In this document: positions 10,063-18,778 of the stretch, piece by piece
Layout of the letters: each line of letters begins with the position of its first letter
Numbering within the stretch: position 1 is the first letter of the stretch
Assembly: GCF_000803215.1 (NCBI RefSeq)
Contig: NZ_JSXC01000001.1
Coordinates: forward strand, 1 to 64,000
Direction: 5' to 3'
DNA from: Pectobacterium fontis
GTDB taxonomy: Bacteria > Pseudomonadota > Gammaproteobacteria > Enterobacterales > Enterobacteriaceae
Length of the DNA stretch: 64,000 bases
The notes under the pieces: generated by a model
What the model was told of the DNA's origin: nothing
Databases searched by the model: none
Seen by the model: only the letters and a program-made list of their open reading frames with translations
Position numbers and translations under genes: made by a program

Positions 10063-11184
10063 ATGGACTATCAGCTCAATCTCGACTGGCAGGATTTTTT
10101 AGCGAACTACTGGCAAAAACGTCCTCTCCTGATCAAAGGCGGTTTCACGAATTTTATTGACCCGATCTCCCCAGACGAACTTGCCGGTCTGGCTCTGGAA
10201 AATGAGATAGATAGCCGATTGGTCAGCCATCAAAATGGTCGCTGGCAGGTGAGCCACGGTCCTTTCGAGAGCTACGACCATCTGGGGGAAAGTAACTGGT
10301 CGCTGTTGGTACAAGCCGTTGATCACTGGCATGAACCTTCTTCCGCGTTGATGCAGCCATTTAGAAAACTGCCAGACTGGCGCACCGATGACTTGATGAT
10401 TTCGTTTTCTGTTCCCGGTGGTGGCGTAGGGCCGCATCTGGATCAATACGATGTTTTCATCATTCAGGGAACAGGACGTCGCCGCTGGCGCATCGGTGAA
10501 AAAATACCGATGAAACAGCATTGCCCGCATCCCGACCTGCTTCAGGTCGATCCGTTTGATGCCATTATTGATGAAGAGCTGGAGCCGGGTGATATCATCT
10601 ATATTCCACCGGGTTTCCCGCACGAAGGCTATTCTCTGGAAAACGCGCTGAACTACTCCGTCGGTTTCCGTGCGCCAAACACCCGCGAATTGGTCAGCGG
10701 CTTTGCGGATTATGTGCTTTCGCGTGAACTCGGTAGCCATCGTTATAGCGATCCCGATATCCCCCCCCGTGCGCATATCGCCAGTGTGCTGCCGCAGGAG
10801 TTGGATGCGCTGCAAAAAATGATGTTGGATCTGGTGCAGCAGCCGGAGCATTTCCAGAACTGGTTTGGTGAATTTATTTCTCAATCTCGTCATGAACTTG
10901 ACCTCTCACCACCAGAACCGCCTTATCAGGCCGGTGAAGTGTATGAGTATTTGCAACAGGGTGAACCACTGCGTCGTTTAGGCGGCCTGCGGGTCATCTG
11001 CGTTGGGGATAGCTGCTTCGTTAACGGGGAGAAAGTGAACAGCACGCATAAGGCGGCGCTGTTTGCGTTGGCTGAGCACCCGACTATTGATGCGGAACGG
11101 CTGGGTGACGCATTGGAAGATCCCTCTTTCCTCGCGCAGCTTACCGTACTGATTAACAGCGGTTATTGGTACTTTGCGGATTAA
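10063..11184 (+). CDS. roxA: 50S ribosomal protein L16 arginine hydroxylase RoxA
   Basis: RoxA (YcfD) is an Fe(II)/2-oxoglutarate oxygenase that hydroxylates a conserved arginine of ribosomal protein L16. The 373-aa protein has the JmjC-type iron ligands H125 and D127 in PHLDQYD, and a third histidine in PPGFPHEGYS near residue 187. A C-terminal winged-helix dimerisation region follows. It sits between phoQ and pepT as in E. coli. A perfect hairpin follows its stop. Confidence 0.94.
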   Translation: MDYQLNLDWQDFLANYWQKRPLLIKGGFTNFIDPISPDELAGLALENEIDSRLVSHQNGRWQVSHGPFESYDHLGESNWSLLVQAVDHWHEPSSALMQPFRKLPDWRTDDLMISFSVPGGGVGPHLDQYDVFIIQGTGRRRWRIGEKIPMKQHCPHPDLLQVDPFDAIIDEELEPGDIIYIPPGFPHEGYSLENALNYSVGFRAPNTRELVSGFADYVLSRELGSHRYSDPDIPPRAHIASVLPQELDALQKMMLDLVQQPEHFQNWFGEFISQSRHELDLSPPEPPYQAGEVYEYLQQGEPLRRLGGLRVICVGDSCFVNGEKVNSTHKAALFALAEHPTIDAERLGDALEDPSFLAQLTVLINSGYWYFAD

Positions 11185-11214
11185 GGCCAAACTTGAATCA
11201 TTATTAGTACAAAG

Positions 11215-11239
11215 ATAAGGCGGGAATGTCCCGCCTTAT
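11215..11239. terminator. Bidirectional terminator between roxA and pepT
   Basis: A perfect 11-bp inverted repeat (ATAAGGCGGGA, 3-nt loop, TCCCGCCTTAT) lies in the 78-bp gap between two convergent genes. The T-runs are short on both sides, so strength is uncertain. Confidence 0.7.
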
Positions 11240-11262
11240 TCATCTCTGAAAAATGGAAACAC

Positions 11263-12495
11263 TTACGGCTTCGCACGCAGCGCCGTCAGTTCTGCAATAC
11301 GCATAATTACAGAAACCGCCTTTTCCATTCCTTCCAGCGTGACAAATTCATGTTTGCCGTGATAGTTGTAGCCACCGGTAAACAGATTTGGGCACGGTAG
11401 CCCCTGAAATGATAGATGTGCGCCATCAGTACCGCCGCGAATTGGCTTCATATTCGTTTCGATGTCGCAGTCCTGCATCGCCTGCTGTGCCAGCGCGATA
11501 ATATGCGGATGCTGCTCAACCTGCTCACGCATGTTGTAATAGGTATCGGTGAGCGTGACTTCAATGTAGCAATCTGGATGCAGCCCCGCGCCGACCGTTT
11601 CCGCAATATCCAGCATCGTTTGTTTACGCTGTTCAAAGCCATTACGGTCGAAATCCCGTACGATATAGTGCAAATCGGCACGCTCCACAGAACCTTTCAT
11701 AGTGTGAAGATGATAGAACCCCTGATAGCCGTCCGTCTGCTCCGGTGATTCACTCTCCGGCACATGCTGATGATAGCGCGAGGCCAGCGTCAGCGCGTTC
11801 ACCATCACCCCTTTGGCACTACCGGGGTGAACATTGTTACCGACGATTTTCACCTGAACCGAGGCGGCATTAAAGTTCTCATACTCCAGTTCGCCAACAC
11901 CGCCGCCGTCCACGGTATAGGCCCACTGCGCATTAAAAGCGTTGACATCAAAAAATTGCGCGCCCTTACCAATCTCTTCATCAGGCGTAAAGGCAATACG
12001 GATATCGCCATGCGGTAGCTGGTTTTTTTTCAGACGCACCATGGCGGTAATAATTTCCGCAATCCCCGCTTTATCATCCGCCCCCAGCAGCGTTTTGCCA
12101 TCTGTCGTAATCAGCGTATTCCCCAAGAGCTGATGTAACACCGGGAACATGACGGGTGACAGCACTTCATCTCCCACGCCTAAAGCGATATCGCCGCCGC
12201 GATAGTTTTCCAGAATCTGCGGGTTAACGTTTTTGCCGCTAAAATCCGGCGACGTATCCATATGTGAAAGAAAGCCGATGGCAGGTACTGGCCAGGCAAC
12301 GTTCGCCGGAAGCGTCGCCATCAGGCAGCCGTGTTTGCTCAGCACGATCTGTTCAAATCCCAGTTCGAGCAACTCCTGCTGCAACGCACGCGCCAGCTTC
12401 ATCTGGCCATCGGTACTCGGCACCTGCCGGACACCGGATTTAGACTGTGTATCAAACGAAACATAGGTCAAAAATCTGTCGAGTAATTTATCCAT
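11263..12495 (-). CDS. pepT: Peptidase T (tripeptide aminopeptidase)
   Basis: PepT is a zinc M20-family aminopeptidase that removes the N-terminal residue from tripeptides in the cytoplasm. The 410-aa protein has the metal ligand H78 with D80 in SHMDTSPD, a second metal site in [12 protein letters not shown], and the catalytic Glu pair in [10 protein letters not shown]. The C-terminal ligand is in [13 protein letters not shown]. It is divergent from potABCD, as in E. coli. I saw no clear FNR site upstream. Confidence 0.96.
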   Translation of the reverse strand: MDKLLDRFLTYVSFDTQSKSGVRQVPSTDGQMKLARALQQELLELGFEQIVLSKHGCLMATLPANVAWPVPAIGFLSHMDTSPDFSGKNVNPQILENYRGGDIALGVGDEVLSPVMFPVLHQLLGNTLITTDGKTLLGADDKAGIAEIITAMVRLKKNQLPHGDIRIAFTPDEEIGKGAQFFDVNAFNAQWAYTVDGGGVGELEYENFNAASVQVKIVGNNVHPGSAKGVMVNALTLASRYHQHVPESESPEQTDGYQGFYHLHTMKGSVERADLHYIVRDFDRNGFEQRKQTMLDIAETVGAGLHPDCYIEVTLTDTYYNMREQVEQHPHIIALAQQAMQDCDIETNMKPIRGGTDGAHLSFQGLPCPNLFTGGYNYHGKHEFVTLEGMEKAVSVIMRIAELTALRAKP

Positions 12496-12864
12496 CTTAT
12501 TTATGCCCCCTGAACTCTGAAAAGCATTATGGATAGGGCTATCCCGGTAGATATTGCGTCAAGTCAGTTTTTTTCCGATTTAACAAACCTCAAGACCAGA
12601 ATTCAGGCCAAAAAGCCGCAGACGTGTCACGAAGAGTGTACAAATCAGGTAACAATCAAGAAACATGCTTGTTAATTCACTGGCTGATCGCCACCATTCC
12701 CACCGCCATCGGCAGGATGTGAAGTCACACAAGTTGGCGTTAGGAAGTGTTTCCCGTAAAATGCCGCCCTTAACTGCGCACGCTGTCTAAAAGGTGATAA
12801 CCCTTGGTCGATCGCAACAGAGATACCGTTGTTCGGCCAAATCAGGAAATAGATCTATACCGCA
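12496..12864. other. pepT-potA divergent intergenic region
   Basis: This 369-bp region contains the promoters for pepT (reverse) and potABCD (forward). A 14-bp perfect palindrome, GGATAGGGCTATCC, lies at 12531-12544, close upstream of pepT, and could be an operator. I found no ORF with a credible ribosome site and no sigma-70 promoter that I would assign with confidence. Confidence 0.5.
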
Positions 12865-13980
12865 ATGAAAGAAAACTCTCTGGCTGTGCCGGTCGTTGAA
12901 TTGCTCAACGTCCATAAAGGCTTTGATGGCAAAGACATCATCTCGCATTTTAATCTCACCATTAATAACGGTGAGTTTCTGACCATTCTCGGGCCATCCG
13001 GCTGTGGCAAAACCACCGTATTGCGCCTGATTGCGGGTCTGGAAACGGTCGATAGCGGCAACATTATGCTGGAAAAGCAGGATATTACCCACCAGCCCGC
13101 CGAACAGCGACACGTTAATACCGTATTTCAAAGCTACGCCCTATTCCCCCATCTCAGCGTGTTTGAGAACGTGGCATTTGGTTTGCGCATGCAGAAAACA
13201 CCCGCTGCGGATATTGCACCACGCGTGATGGAAGCACTGAAAATGGTGCAGTTGGAAGATTTGGCGCAGCGTCGCCCACACCAACTCTCCGGCGGTCAGC
13301 AACAGCGAGTGGCCATCGCCCGTGCCGTCGTCAATCAGCCGAAAGTACTGCTGCTGGATGAATCCCTGTCTGCGCTCGATTATAAACTGCGCAAACAAAT
13401 GCAAAACGAGCTGAAGGCGCTGCAACGCAAACTGGGTATCACCTTTATTTTCGTCACCCACGATCAGGAAGAAGCGCTGACGATGTCCGATCGCATCGTG
13501 GTGATGCGCGATGGACGCATTGAGCAAGACGGCACGCCGCGTGAAATCTATGAAGAGCCGAAAAACCTGTTCGTCGCCAGCTTTATCGGTGAGATCAATA
13601 TCTTTGATGCCATCGTGCTGGAACGGCTAGACAACCAGCGGGTGCGCGCTCAGGTGGAGGGCCATGAGTGTACGATCACCGTCAACTTTCCGGTCACCGT
13701 CGGCCAGCACCTCAACGTGCTCCTACGACCGGAAGATTTACGTGTCGAGGAGCTGGGCGACGGCATGCCAACGGAAGGGATGGTGGGTTACGTGCGTGAA
13801 CGCAACTATAAAGGCATGACGCTGGAATCCAACATTGAGTTGGAAAACGGCAAGATGGTCATGGTCAGCGAGTTCTTTAACGAAGACGATCCTGACTTCG
13901 ATCATTCACTCAACCAGAAAGTCGACGTCACTTGGGTGGAAAGTTGGGAGGTCGTCCTGCACGATGAAGAAGTCGCGTAA
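12865..13980 (+). CDS. potA: Spermidine/putrescine ABC transporter ATPase PotA
   Basis: PotA is the ATPase of the polyamine importer PotABCD. The 371-aa protein has Walker [10 protein letters not shown], signature LSGGQQQR, Walker B LLLDES, the H-loop in FVTHDQEEA, and a C-terminal TOBE-like domain from about 290. It begins a four-gene operon and its end overlaps potB by 17 bp. The order potA-B-C-D is as in E. coli. Confidence 0.97.
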   Translation: MKENSLAVPVVELLNVHKGFDGKDIISHFNLTINNGEFLTILGPSGCGKTTVLRLIAGLETVDSGNIMLEKQDITHQPAEQRHVNTVFQSYALFPHLSVFENVAFGLRMQKTPAADIAPRVMEALKMVQLEDLAQRRPHQLSGGQQQRVAIARAVVNQPKVLLLDESLSALDYKLRKQMQNELKALQRKLGITFIFVTHDQEEALTMSDRIVVMRDGRIEQDGTPREIYEEPKNLFVASFIGEINIFDAIVLERLDNQRVRAQVEGHECTITVNFPVTVGQHLNVLLRPEDLRVEELGDGMPTEGMVGYVRERNYKGMTLESNIELENGKMVMVSEFFNEDDPDFDHSLNQKVDVTWVESWEVVLHDEEVA

Positions 13981-14824
13981 ACGCTTTCAAAACACCATTA
14001 TCACCCTCATCGTTGCCTGGCTGGTGCTGTTTGTTTTCCTGCCTAACCTGATGATCATCGCAACCAGTTTTCTGACGCGCGATGACACGCATTTCGTCAG
14101 CCTGATCTTCACGCTGGAAAATTATACGCGGCTGGCCGATCCGCTTTATGCTTCTGTCCTGCTGCATTCGCTGAATATGGCCGTTATCGCCACGCTCTGC
14201 TGCCTGCTGCTGGGCTATCCGTTTGCCTTTATTCTGGCACGCTTACCGAAAAAAATTCAGCCGCTGATGCTGTTTCTGCTGATTGTGCCGTTTTGGACCA
14301 ACTCGCTGATCCGCATTTACGGGCTGAAAATCTTTCTTAGCACACGCGGTCATCTGAATGAGTTTCTGCTCTGGACTGGCCTTATCGATACACCGCTGCG
14401 GATGATGTACACCTCGGAAGCCGTGATTCTTGGCCTGATTTATATCCTGCTGCCTTTCATGGTGCTACCGCTCTACTCCAGCATTGAAAAGCTGGATAAA
14501 GCCTACCTTGAAGCCGCCCGCGATCTCGGCGCCACTAAATGGCAAGCCTTTATTCGCGTGGTGATCCCGCTCACCATGCCGGGGATTATCGCGGGGTGCC
14601 TGCTGGTGCTGCTGCCAGCCATGGGGCTATTTTTCGTCGCCGACCTGATGGGCGGTGCCAAGAATTTGCTGATCGGTAACGTCATTAAAAGCCAGTTCCT
14701 CAATATCCGCGATTGGCCGTTTGGTGCCGCCACCAGTATCTGTCTGACGCTGATCATGGGCGTGCTGCTGTTTATCTACTACCGCACTGCTCGCCTGCTG
14801 AACAAAAAAGGAGAGCTGGAATGA
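13964..14824 (+). CDS. potB: Spermidine/putrescine ABC permease PotB
   Basis: PotB is one of two inner-membrane channel subunits of the PotABCD polyamine importer. The product is 286 aa with six predicted membrane segments and the ABC-permease EAA loop ([14 protein letters not shown]). The ATG at 13964 was chosen because it gives the normal N-terminus [10 protein letters not shown]; longer in-frame starts lie inside potA. It overlaps potA by 17 bp and shares ATGA with potC. Confidence 0.95.
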   Translation: MKKSRKRFQNTIITLIVAWLVLFVFLPNLMIIATSFLTRDDTHFVSLIFTLENYTRLADPLYASVLLHSLNMAVIATLCCLLLGYPFAFILARLPKKIQPLMLFLLIVPFWTNSLIRIYGLKIFLSTRGHLNEFLLWTGLIDTPLRMMYTSEAVILGLIYILLPFMVLPLYSSIEKLDKAYLEAARDLGATKWQAFIRVVIPLTMPGIIAGCLLVLLPAMGLFFVADLMGGAKNLLIGNVIKSQFLNIRDWPFGAATSICLTLIMGVLLFIYYRTARLLNKKGELE

Positions 14825-15597
14825 TCGGACGTTTACTCCGCGGTGGATTGATGTCCATCATTTATGCTTACCTCTACATCCCGATCGTCATTTTGATCGT
14901 GAATTCGTTTAATCAGGCGCGTTTTGGCATCAACTGGCAGGGATTTACGCTGGACTGGTATCGGCTGCTGATGAACAACGATAGCCTGCTTCAGGCTGCA
15001 CAGCACTCGCTGACGATGGCCGTGTTTTCGGCGACCTTCGCCACGCTGATCGGTTCCCTGACGGCCGTTGCGTTGTACCGCTACCGCTTTCGCGGCAAGC
15101 CGTTCGTCGGCGGTATGCTATTCGTGGTGATGATGTCACCGGATATCGTGATGGCGATCTCGCTGCTGGTGCTGTTCATGCTGCTAGGCATCTCGCTGGG
15201 ATTCTGGTCGCTGCTGTTTTCCCACATCACGTTCTGCCTGCCGTTCGTGGTCGTGACCGTCTATTCGCGTCTGAAAGGGTTTGACGTACGGATGCTGGAA
15301 GCCGCGCGTGATTTGGGCGCCAGCGAAGTGATTATCCTGCGTAAAATTATTCTCCCGCTGGCCATGCCAGCCGTGGCGGCCAGTTGGCTACTCAGCTTCA
15401 CGCTGTCAATGGATGACGTGGTGGTGTCCTCGTTTGTCACCGGACCGGCGTATGAAATTCTGCCGTTGAAGATTTACTCGATGGTGAAGGTCGGCGTCTC
15501 CCCTGAAGTCAACGCGCTGGCGACGATTTTACTTATTCTGTCGCTCGTGCTGGTGCTCAGTAGCCAACTGATTTTACGCGACCGCACCGGAAAATAA
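14821..15597 (+). CDS. potC: Spermidine/putrescine ABC permease PotC
   Basis: PotC is the second membrane channel subunit of the polyamine importer. The product is 258 aa with about six membrane segments and the EAA loop [14 protein letters not shown]. The ATG at 14821 shares bases with the potB stop (ATGA) and is preceded by GGAG at 14812. It is slightly shorter than E. coli PotC. Confidence 0.95.
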   Translation: MIGRLLRGGLMSIIYAYLYIPIVILIVNSFNQARFGINWQGFTLDWYRLLMNNDSLLQAAQHSLTMAVFSATFATLIGSLTAVALYRYRFRGKPFVGGMLFVVMMSPDIVMAISLLVLFMLLGISLGFWSLLFSHITFCLPFVVVTVYSRLKGFDVRMLEAARDLGASEVIILRKIILPLAMPAVAASWLLSFTLSMDDVVVSSFVTGPAYEILPLKIYSMVKVGVSPEVNALATILLILSLVLVLSSQLILRDRTGK

Positions 15598-15686
15598 GGC
15601 GGCCGCTTGCGCGATGAATACTGTTATTTTCATATCTGCTGATATCAGTGGGTATTTCCTTTGGGACCTGTAAGGAGGTAAACATA

Positions 15687-16730
15687 ATGAAAACGTGGCC
15701 ACACCTACTGGCAGCCTGCGCGCTGGCGTTTGGCATCAGCACCGCCAACGCTAACGATGGCAAAACGCTCTATTTCTATAACTGGACCGAATACGTACCG
15801 CCGGGCCTGTTGGAGCAGTTCACCAAAGAAACGGGTATCAAGGTGATTTACTCCACCTATGAATCCAACGAGAGTATGTATGCCAAGCTAAAAACCTATA
15901 AGGATGGCGCTTACGATCTGGTCGTACCGTCAACCTATTTTATTTCCAAAATGAGCAAAGAAGGTATGCTGCAAAAGATTGATACCCGCAAGCTCAGCAA
16001 TTTCCATAACCTCGATCCGAACCTGCTGCACAAATCCTTCGATCCGAACAACGACTACTCGGTTCCCTATATCTGGGGGGCGACGGCAATTGGCATCAAT
16101 CATGACGTTATCGACCCCGCCAGCGTCACTGGCTGGGCCGATTTGTGGGATGTGAAGTACAAAAACAGCCTGCTGTTGACGGACGACGCGCGTGAGGTGT
16201 TCCAAATTGCCCTGCGTAAGCTGGGTTACTCCGCCAACACCACCGACCCCAAAGAGATCGAAGCAGCCTATAAAGAACTGCAAGCCCTGATGCCGAACGT
16301 GCTGACCTTCAACTCGGACAACCCCGGTAACCCGTTCATCGAGGGTGAAGTGAATCTGGGTATGGTATGGAACGGCTCGGCTTACGTCGCGCGTCAGGCG
16401 GGCACACCGCTGGAGGTTATCTGGCCAAAAGAAGGCGGCATCTTCTGGATGGACAGTCTGGCGATTCCGGCCAACGCCAAAAACGTTGACGGCGCGATGA
16501 AGCTCATCGACTTCCTGCTACGCCCGGAAGTCGCCGCACAGGTGGCGGAAACCATCGGTTATCCAACGCCAAATCTGGCAGCGAAAAAATTACTGCCGCC
16601 GGAGGTTTCAGGAGACAAAACGCTGTATCCGGATGACGACACTATCGCCAAAGGCGAGTGGCAGAACGACGTTGGCAGCGCCAGCACGCTGTACGAAACC
16701 TATTTCCAGCAGCTCAAAGCGGGTCGTTAA
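15687..16730 (+). CDS. potD: Spermidine/putrescine-binding periplasmic protein PotD
   Basis: PotD binds spermidine (and putrescine) in the periplasm and delivers it to PotBC. The product is 347 aa. A signal peptide covers about 1-22, with predicted cleavage after ISTANA, followed by the family start LYFYNWTEYVPPG. It has the conserved FIEGEVNLGMVWNGSA segment and ends AGR. TAAGGAGGT sits just upstream of the ATG at 15687, a strong ribosome site. It is the last gene of the operon. Confidence 0.96.
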   Translation: MKTWPHLLAACALAFGISTANANDGKTLYFYNWTEYVPPGLLEQFTKETGIKVIYSTYESNESMYAKLKTYKDGAYDLVVPSTYFISKMSKEGMLQKIDTRKLSNFHNLDPNLLHKSFDPNNDYSVPYIWGATAIGINHDVIDPASVTGWADLWDVKYKNSLLLTDDAREVFQIALRKLGYSANTTDPKEIEAAYKELQALMPNVLTFNSDNPGNPFIEGEVNLGMVWNGSAYVARQAGTPLEVIWPKEGGIFWMDSLAIPANAKNVDGAMKLIDFLLRPEVAAQVAETIGYPTPNLAAKKLLPPEVSGDKTLYPDDDTIAKGEWQNDVGSASTLYETYFQQLKAGR

Positions 16731-16752
16731 TCGCGATTAATCACAACAGCGT

Positions 16753-16783
16753 CCATTATCACCTGGCGAGCGGTGGTAATGGA
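16753..16783 (+). terminator. Hairpin after potD, possible operon terminator
   Basis: CCATTATCACC at 16753-16763 pairs with GGTGGTAATGG at 16772-16782, with one G-T wobble. It starts 22 bp past the potD stop. There is no T-run, so it may be a 3'-end-protecting hairpin rather than a terminator. Its right arm is also the left end of the repeat element. Confidence 0.4.
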
Positions 16784-16951
16784 TAGATCGTAAAGACGCT
16801 GTGAAAACGTCCTTGTACGCTCGGTTTGCGCAGGTATGAATCTCATCCCTGAGATTCACCCTTTCAGGGCCGCCGCTCGCGACGTTCAAAAACGTTCCTG
16901 ACGTTTTTGTCCCTGGCGCAAACGCTTTACTCTTCTATTCCATTACCACCG
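16771..16951. repeat. Palindromic intergenic repeat (MITE-like)
   Basis: This 181-bp element is bounded by a 13-bp perfect inverted repeat: CGGTGGTAATGGA at 16771-16783 and TCCATTACCACCG at 16939-16951. Inner sequence is partly self-complementary (GTAAAG and CTTTAC flanks, GCGC, and AAAAACGTTCCTGACGTTTT). It is non-coding. Size and structure fit a miniature or ERIC-like repeat. No second copy was seen in this window, so its repeat nature is inferred from structure. Confidence 0.5.
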
Positions 16952-17127
16952 TTTTAATTTCACAGATAATTTTATCGACAGCTTTAGAAACCTTATTGCT
17001 TCACAGCATCACAAGCCATCAAATTGACAGCCAAAAGCATTATTCTGACGGGATTAGGAAAATAATGGCGTGTTGCTTATTCTATAATGATTCCACACTC
17101 ATCAGAATCACCATAAGGAGCACCACC

Positions 17128-17760
17128 ATGTTACAACTCTTTAGCCACAGTTTTCAGGACGGTGACGCTATCCCCGGCCAGTTCGCCTTTGCCGTACCGG
17201 ATGAACAGGCGCATCTTGCACTGTCTTCTAACCACAACCCTCACCTTGGCTGGCGTGGCGCACCGCAAGGAACACAGTCTTTTGTGTTGATCTGTCACGA
17301 TCCTGATGTACCCAGCCGGGGGGATGATGTGAATCAGGAAGGTCGCGAGGTGAGCGCCTCTTTGCCACGCGTTGATTTCCATCATTGGCTATTATTGGAT
17401 ATTCCGGCCAGCGTCAGTGAAATTCCCGCCGCTTCACATTCTGAAGGCATTACCCCACGAGGGAAATCCGGTCCGACTGCACCTGACGGACTCCGTCATG
17501 GTATTAACGATTACACCGCCTGGTTTGCCAGCGACGAGCAGATGAAAGGCACCTATTTTGGCTATGATGGCCCCTGCCCACCGTGGAACGATACTCTCAC
17601 CCATCATTACATCTTCACCCTTTATGCCCTCGCAACGCCTGCTTTGGCGATAGAAGGCGAACTTAACGGGGCAAATGTCCGTGCTGCGCTGGCTAACGTG
17701 CCAGTATTGGCGGAAGCCAAACTCACCGGACTGTATACGCTCAATCCCACACTGTTATGA
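17128..17760 (+). CDS. YbhB/YbcL (PEBP) family protein
   Basis: This 210-aa protein belongs to the phosphatidylethanolamine-binding-protein family (bacterial YbhB/YbcL group). The fold has an anion-binding pocket, and the physiological ligand in bacteria is mostly unknown. Family motifs seen are the CHDPDVPSR segment near residue 55, HHWLLLDIP near 87, and YFGYDGPCPPWNDTLTHHY with HHYIFTLYAL near 160. AAGGAG precedes the ATG at 17128. An AraC-type regulator follows 34 bp later on the same strand and may control it. No signal peptide is seen, so it is likely cytoplasmic. Confidence 0.88.
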   Translation: MLQLFSHSFQDGDAIPGQFAFAVPDEQAHLALSSNHNPHLGWRGAPQGTQSFVLICHDPDVPSRGDDVNQEGREVSASLPRVDFHHWLLLDIPASVSEIPAASHSEGITPRGKSGPTAPDGLRHGINDYTAWFASDEQMKGTYFGYDGPCPPWNDTLTHHYIFTLYALATPALAIEGELNGANVRAALANVPVLAEAKLTGLYTLNPTLL

Positions 17761-17794
17761 GAATAACAAGTTCTGGGAATGATGGGCTATACGT

Positions 17795-18655
17795 GTGACC
17801 GCCTTATGCCCCAGTTATCAGCCTCTCAGTACAGAGGCTGACTGGATATTGCCATCAGGCCAGCCGATCCAGCGTTATGGCCTGTGCGCACTAGCGCAAC
17901 CTTACTTGCGTACCGCGCAGCAGACCCCACGCTTCCCTTTCTATGAAGCTACGCTTCTGCTGGTTCTCTCTGGTCAACTGACTATCCGCGAGCAAAGCGA
18001 AACAACGGTTATTGACACACCGTCGCAGCTTTGTCTGATTACGCCGGATGCCAATGCCGATCTGACAAAAACCCCCGGCGGTCATAATGCCGTCTTTCGG
18101 TCACTCTTTCTGACGTTTTCATCCACGCTTTTAGCACGTTTTCATCGTCATTATCCTGATGAAATAGCTCCCGTGCTGCGCCCGTCCCCCTTCACGCCTC
18201 TCGCACTGGATGATGACCTCATCAGGACATTGCAGCATCTGGTTGGAGGGATTACAGATAACACGCTCACGGCATCACGCCTCGAACTTCGGTTAATGGA
18301 TATGCTGCTGGCGCTGTCAGAGCGGGGATACCATTTTGGTACGCCGCCGCTGCCCGGCATTTCCACCCAACTGCGCATGCTTATCAGCGAGGAGCCGGAT
18401 CGCCACTGGACAGCGCAGTATGCTGGCCGCCTGCTGGCAATGAGTGAGGCCACGCTGCGCCGCAGATTATCTGCCGAGCAAACTCGTTTTGACGTGCTGT
18501 TGCTGGAAACGCGCTTGCAACATGCGATGATGCTGGTACAGACGACGTCATGGAGTATTCAGCGTCTGGCAGAGGCCTGTGGGTATCAATCTTCGGCACG
18601 TTTTTCCGAGCGGTTTAAAGCCCGTTTTGGCTGTTCGCCAACCAAAATTCGTTAA
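17795..18655 (+). CDS. AraC-family transcriptional regulator
   Basis: This 286-aa regulator has an N-terminal sensing region (about 1-170) with the strand-rich LLLVLSGQLTIREQSE expected of a cupin-like domain. Its C-terminal AraC/XylS DNA-binding domain (about 185-286) carries two helix-turn-helix motifs: the first around YAGRLLAMSEATLRRRL, the second around RLAEACGYQSSARFSERF, ending GCSPTKIR. The start is GTG at 17795 with no strong ribosome site, so the N-terminus is uncertain. Its likely target is the adjacent PEBP gene, by proximity only. Confidence 0.85.
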   Translation: MTALCPSYQPLSTEADWILPSGQPIQRYGLCALAQPYLRTAQQTPRFPFYEATLLLVLSGQLTIREQSETTVIDTPSQLCLITPDANADLTKTPGGHNAVFRSLFLTFSSTLLARFHRHYPDEIAPVLRPSPFTPLALDDDLIRTLQHLVGGITDNTLTASRLELRLMDMLLALSERGYHFGTPPLPGISTQLRMLISEEPDRHWTAQYAGRLLAMSEATLRRRLSAEQTRFDVLLLETRLQHAMMLVQTTSWSIQRLAEACGYQSSARFSERFKARFGCSPTKIR

Positions 18656-18716
18656 TGTGCGATTTACGGTACAGCGCGGCTATTCTGTCTCACGCAAAGC
18701 CAGCACATAAAAAATA

Positions 18717-18748
18717 AAGCGCCCTGTCGGATAACCCACAGGGCGCTT
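18717..18748 (-). terminator. prc terminator
   Basis: A perfect 11-bp stem, AAGCGCCCTGT with ACAGGGCGCTT around a 10-nt loop, lies 30 bp past the prc stop. On the reverse strand it is followed by TTATTTTTTATG, giving a good Rho-independent terminator. It may also stop forward transcripts from the AraC gene. Confidence 0.85.
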
Positions 18749-18778
18749 GATGATTTCAATCTCACCGATCGTAGCGTA

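Larger units (their letters stand above)
16731..17127. other. Intergenic region between potD and the PEBP gene
   Basis: This 397-bp region joins two blocks that are far apart in E. coli. It holds a palindromic repeat element (16771-16951), a hairpin just after potD, and an AT-rich stretch up to the next gene. No credible ORF was seen apart from upstream extensions of the PEBP gene. Confidence 0.6.

Noticed and set aside
10099-10893. A 264-codon frame antisense to roxA
   Set aside because: It is a shadow of roxA, which has clear catalytic residues; the antisense protein shows no known motif.
12496-12864. FNR site upstream of pepT
   Set aside because: No TTGAT-N4-ATCAA pattern was found; only an unrelated GGATAG palindrome.
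16771-16951. Possible CRISPR or tRNA-like structure in the potD downstream repeat
   Set aside because: No regularly spaced repeats and no cloverleaf; the structure is a single inverted repeat.
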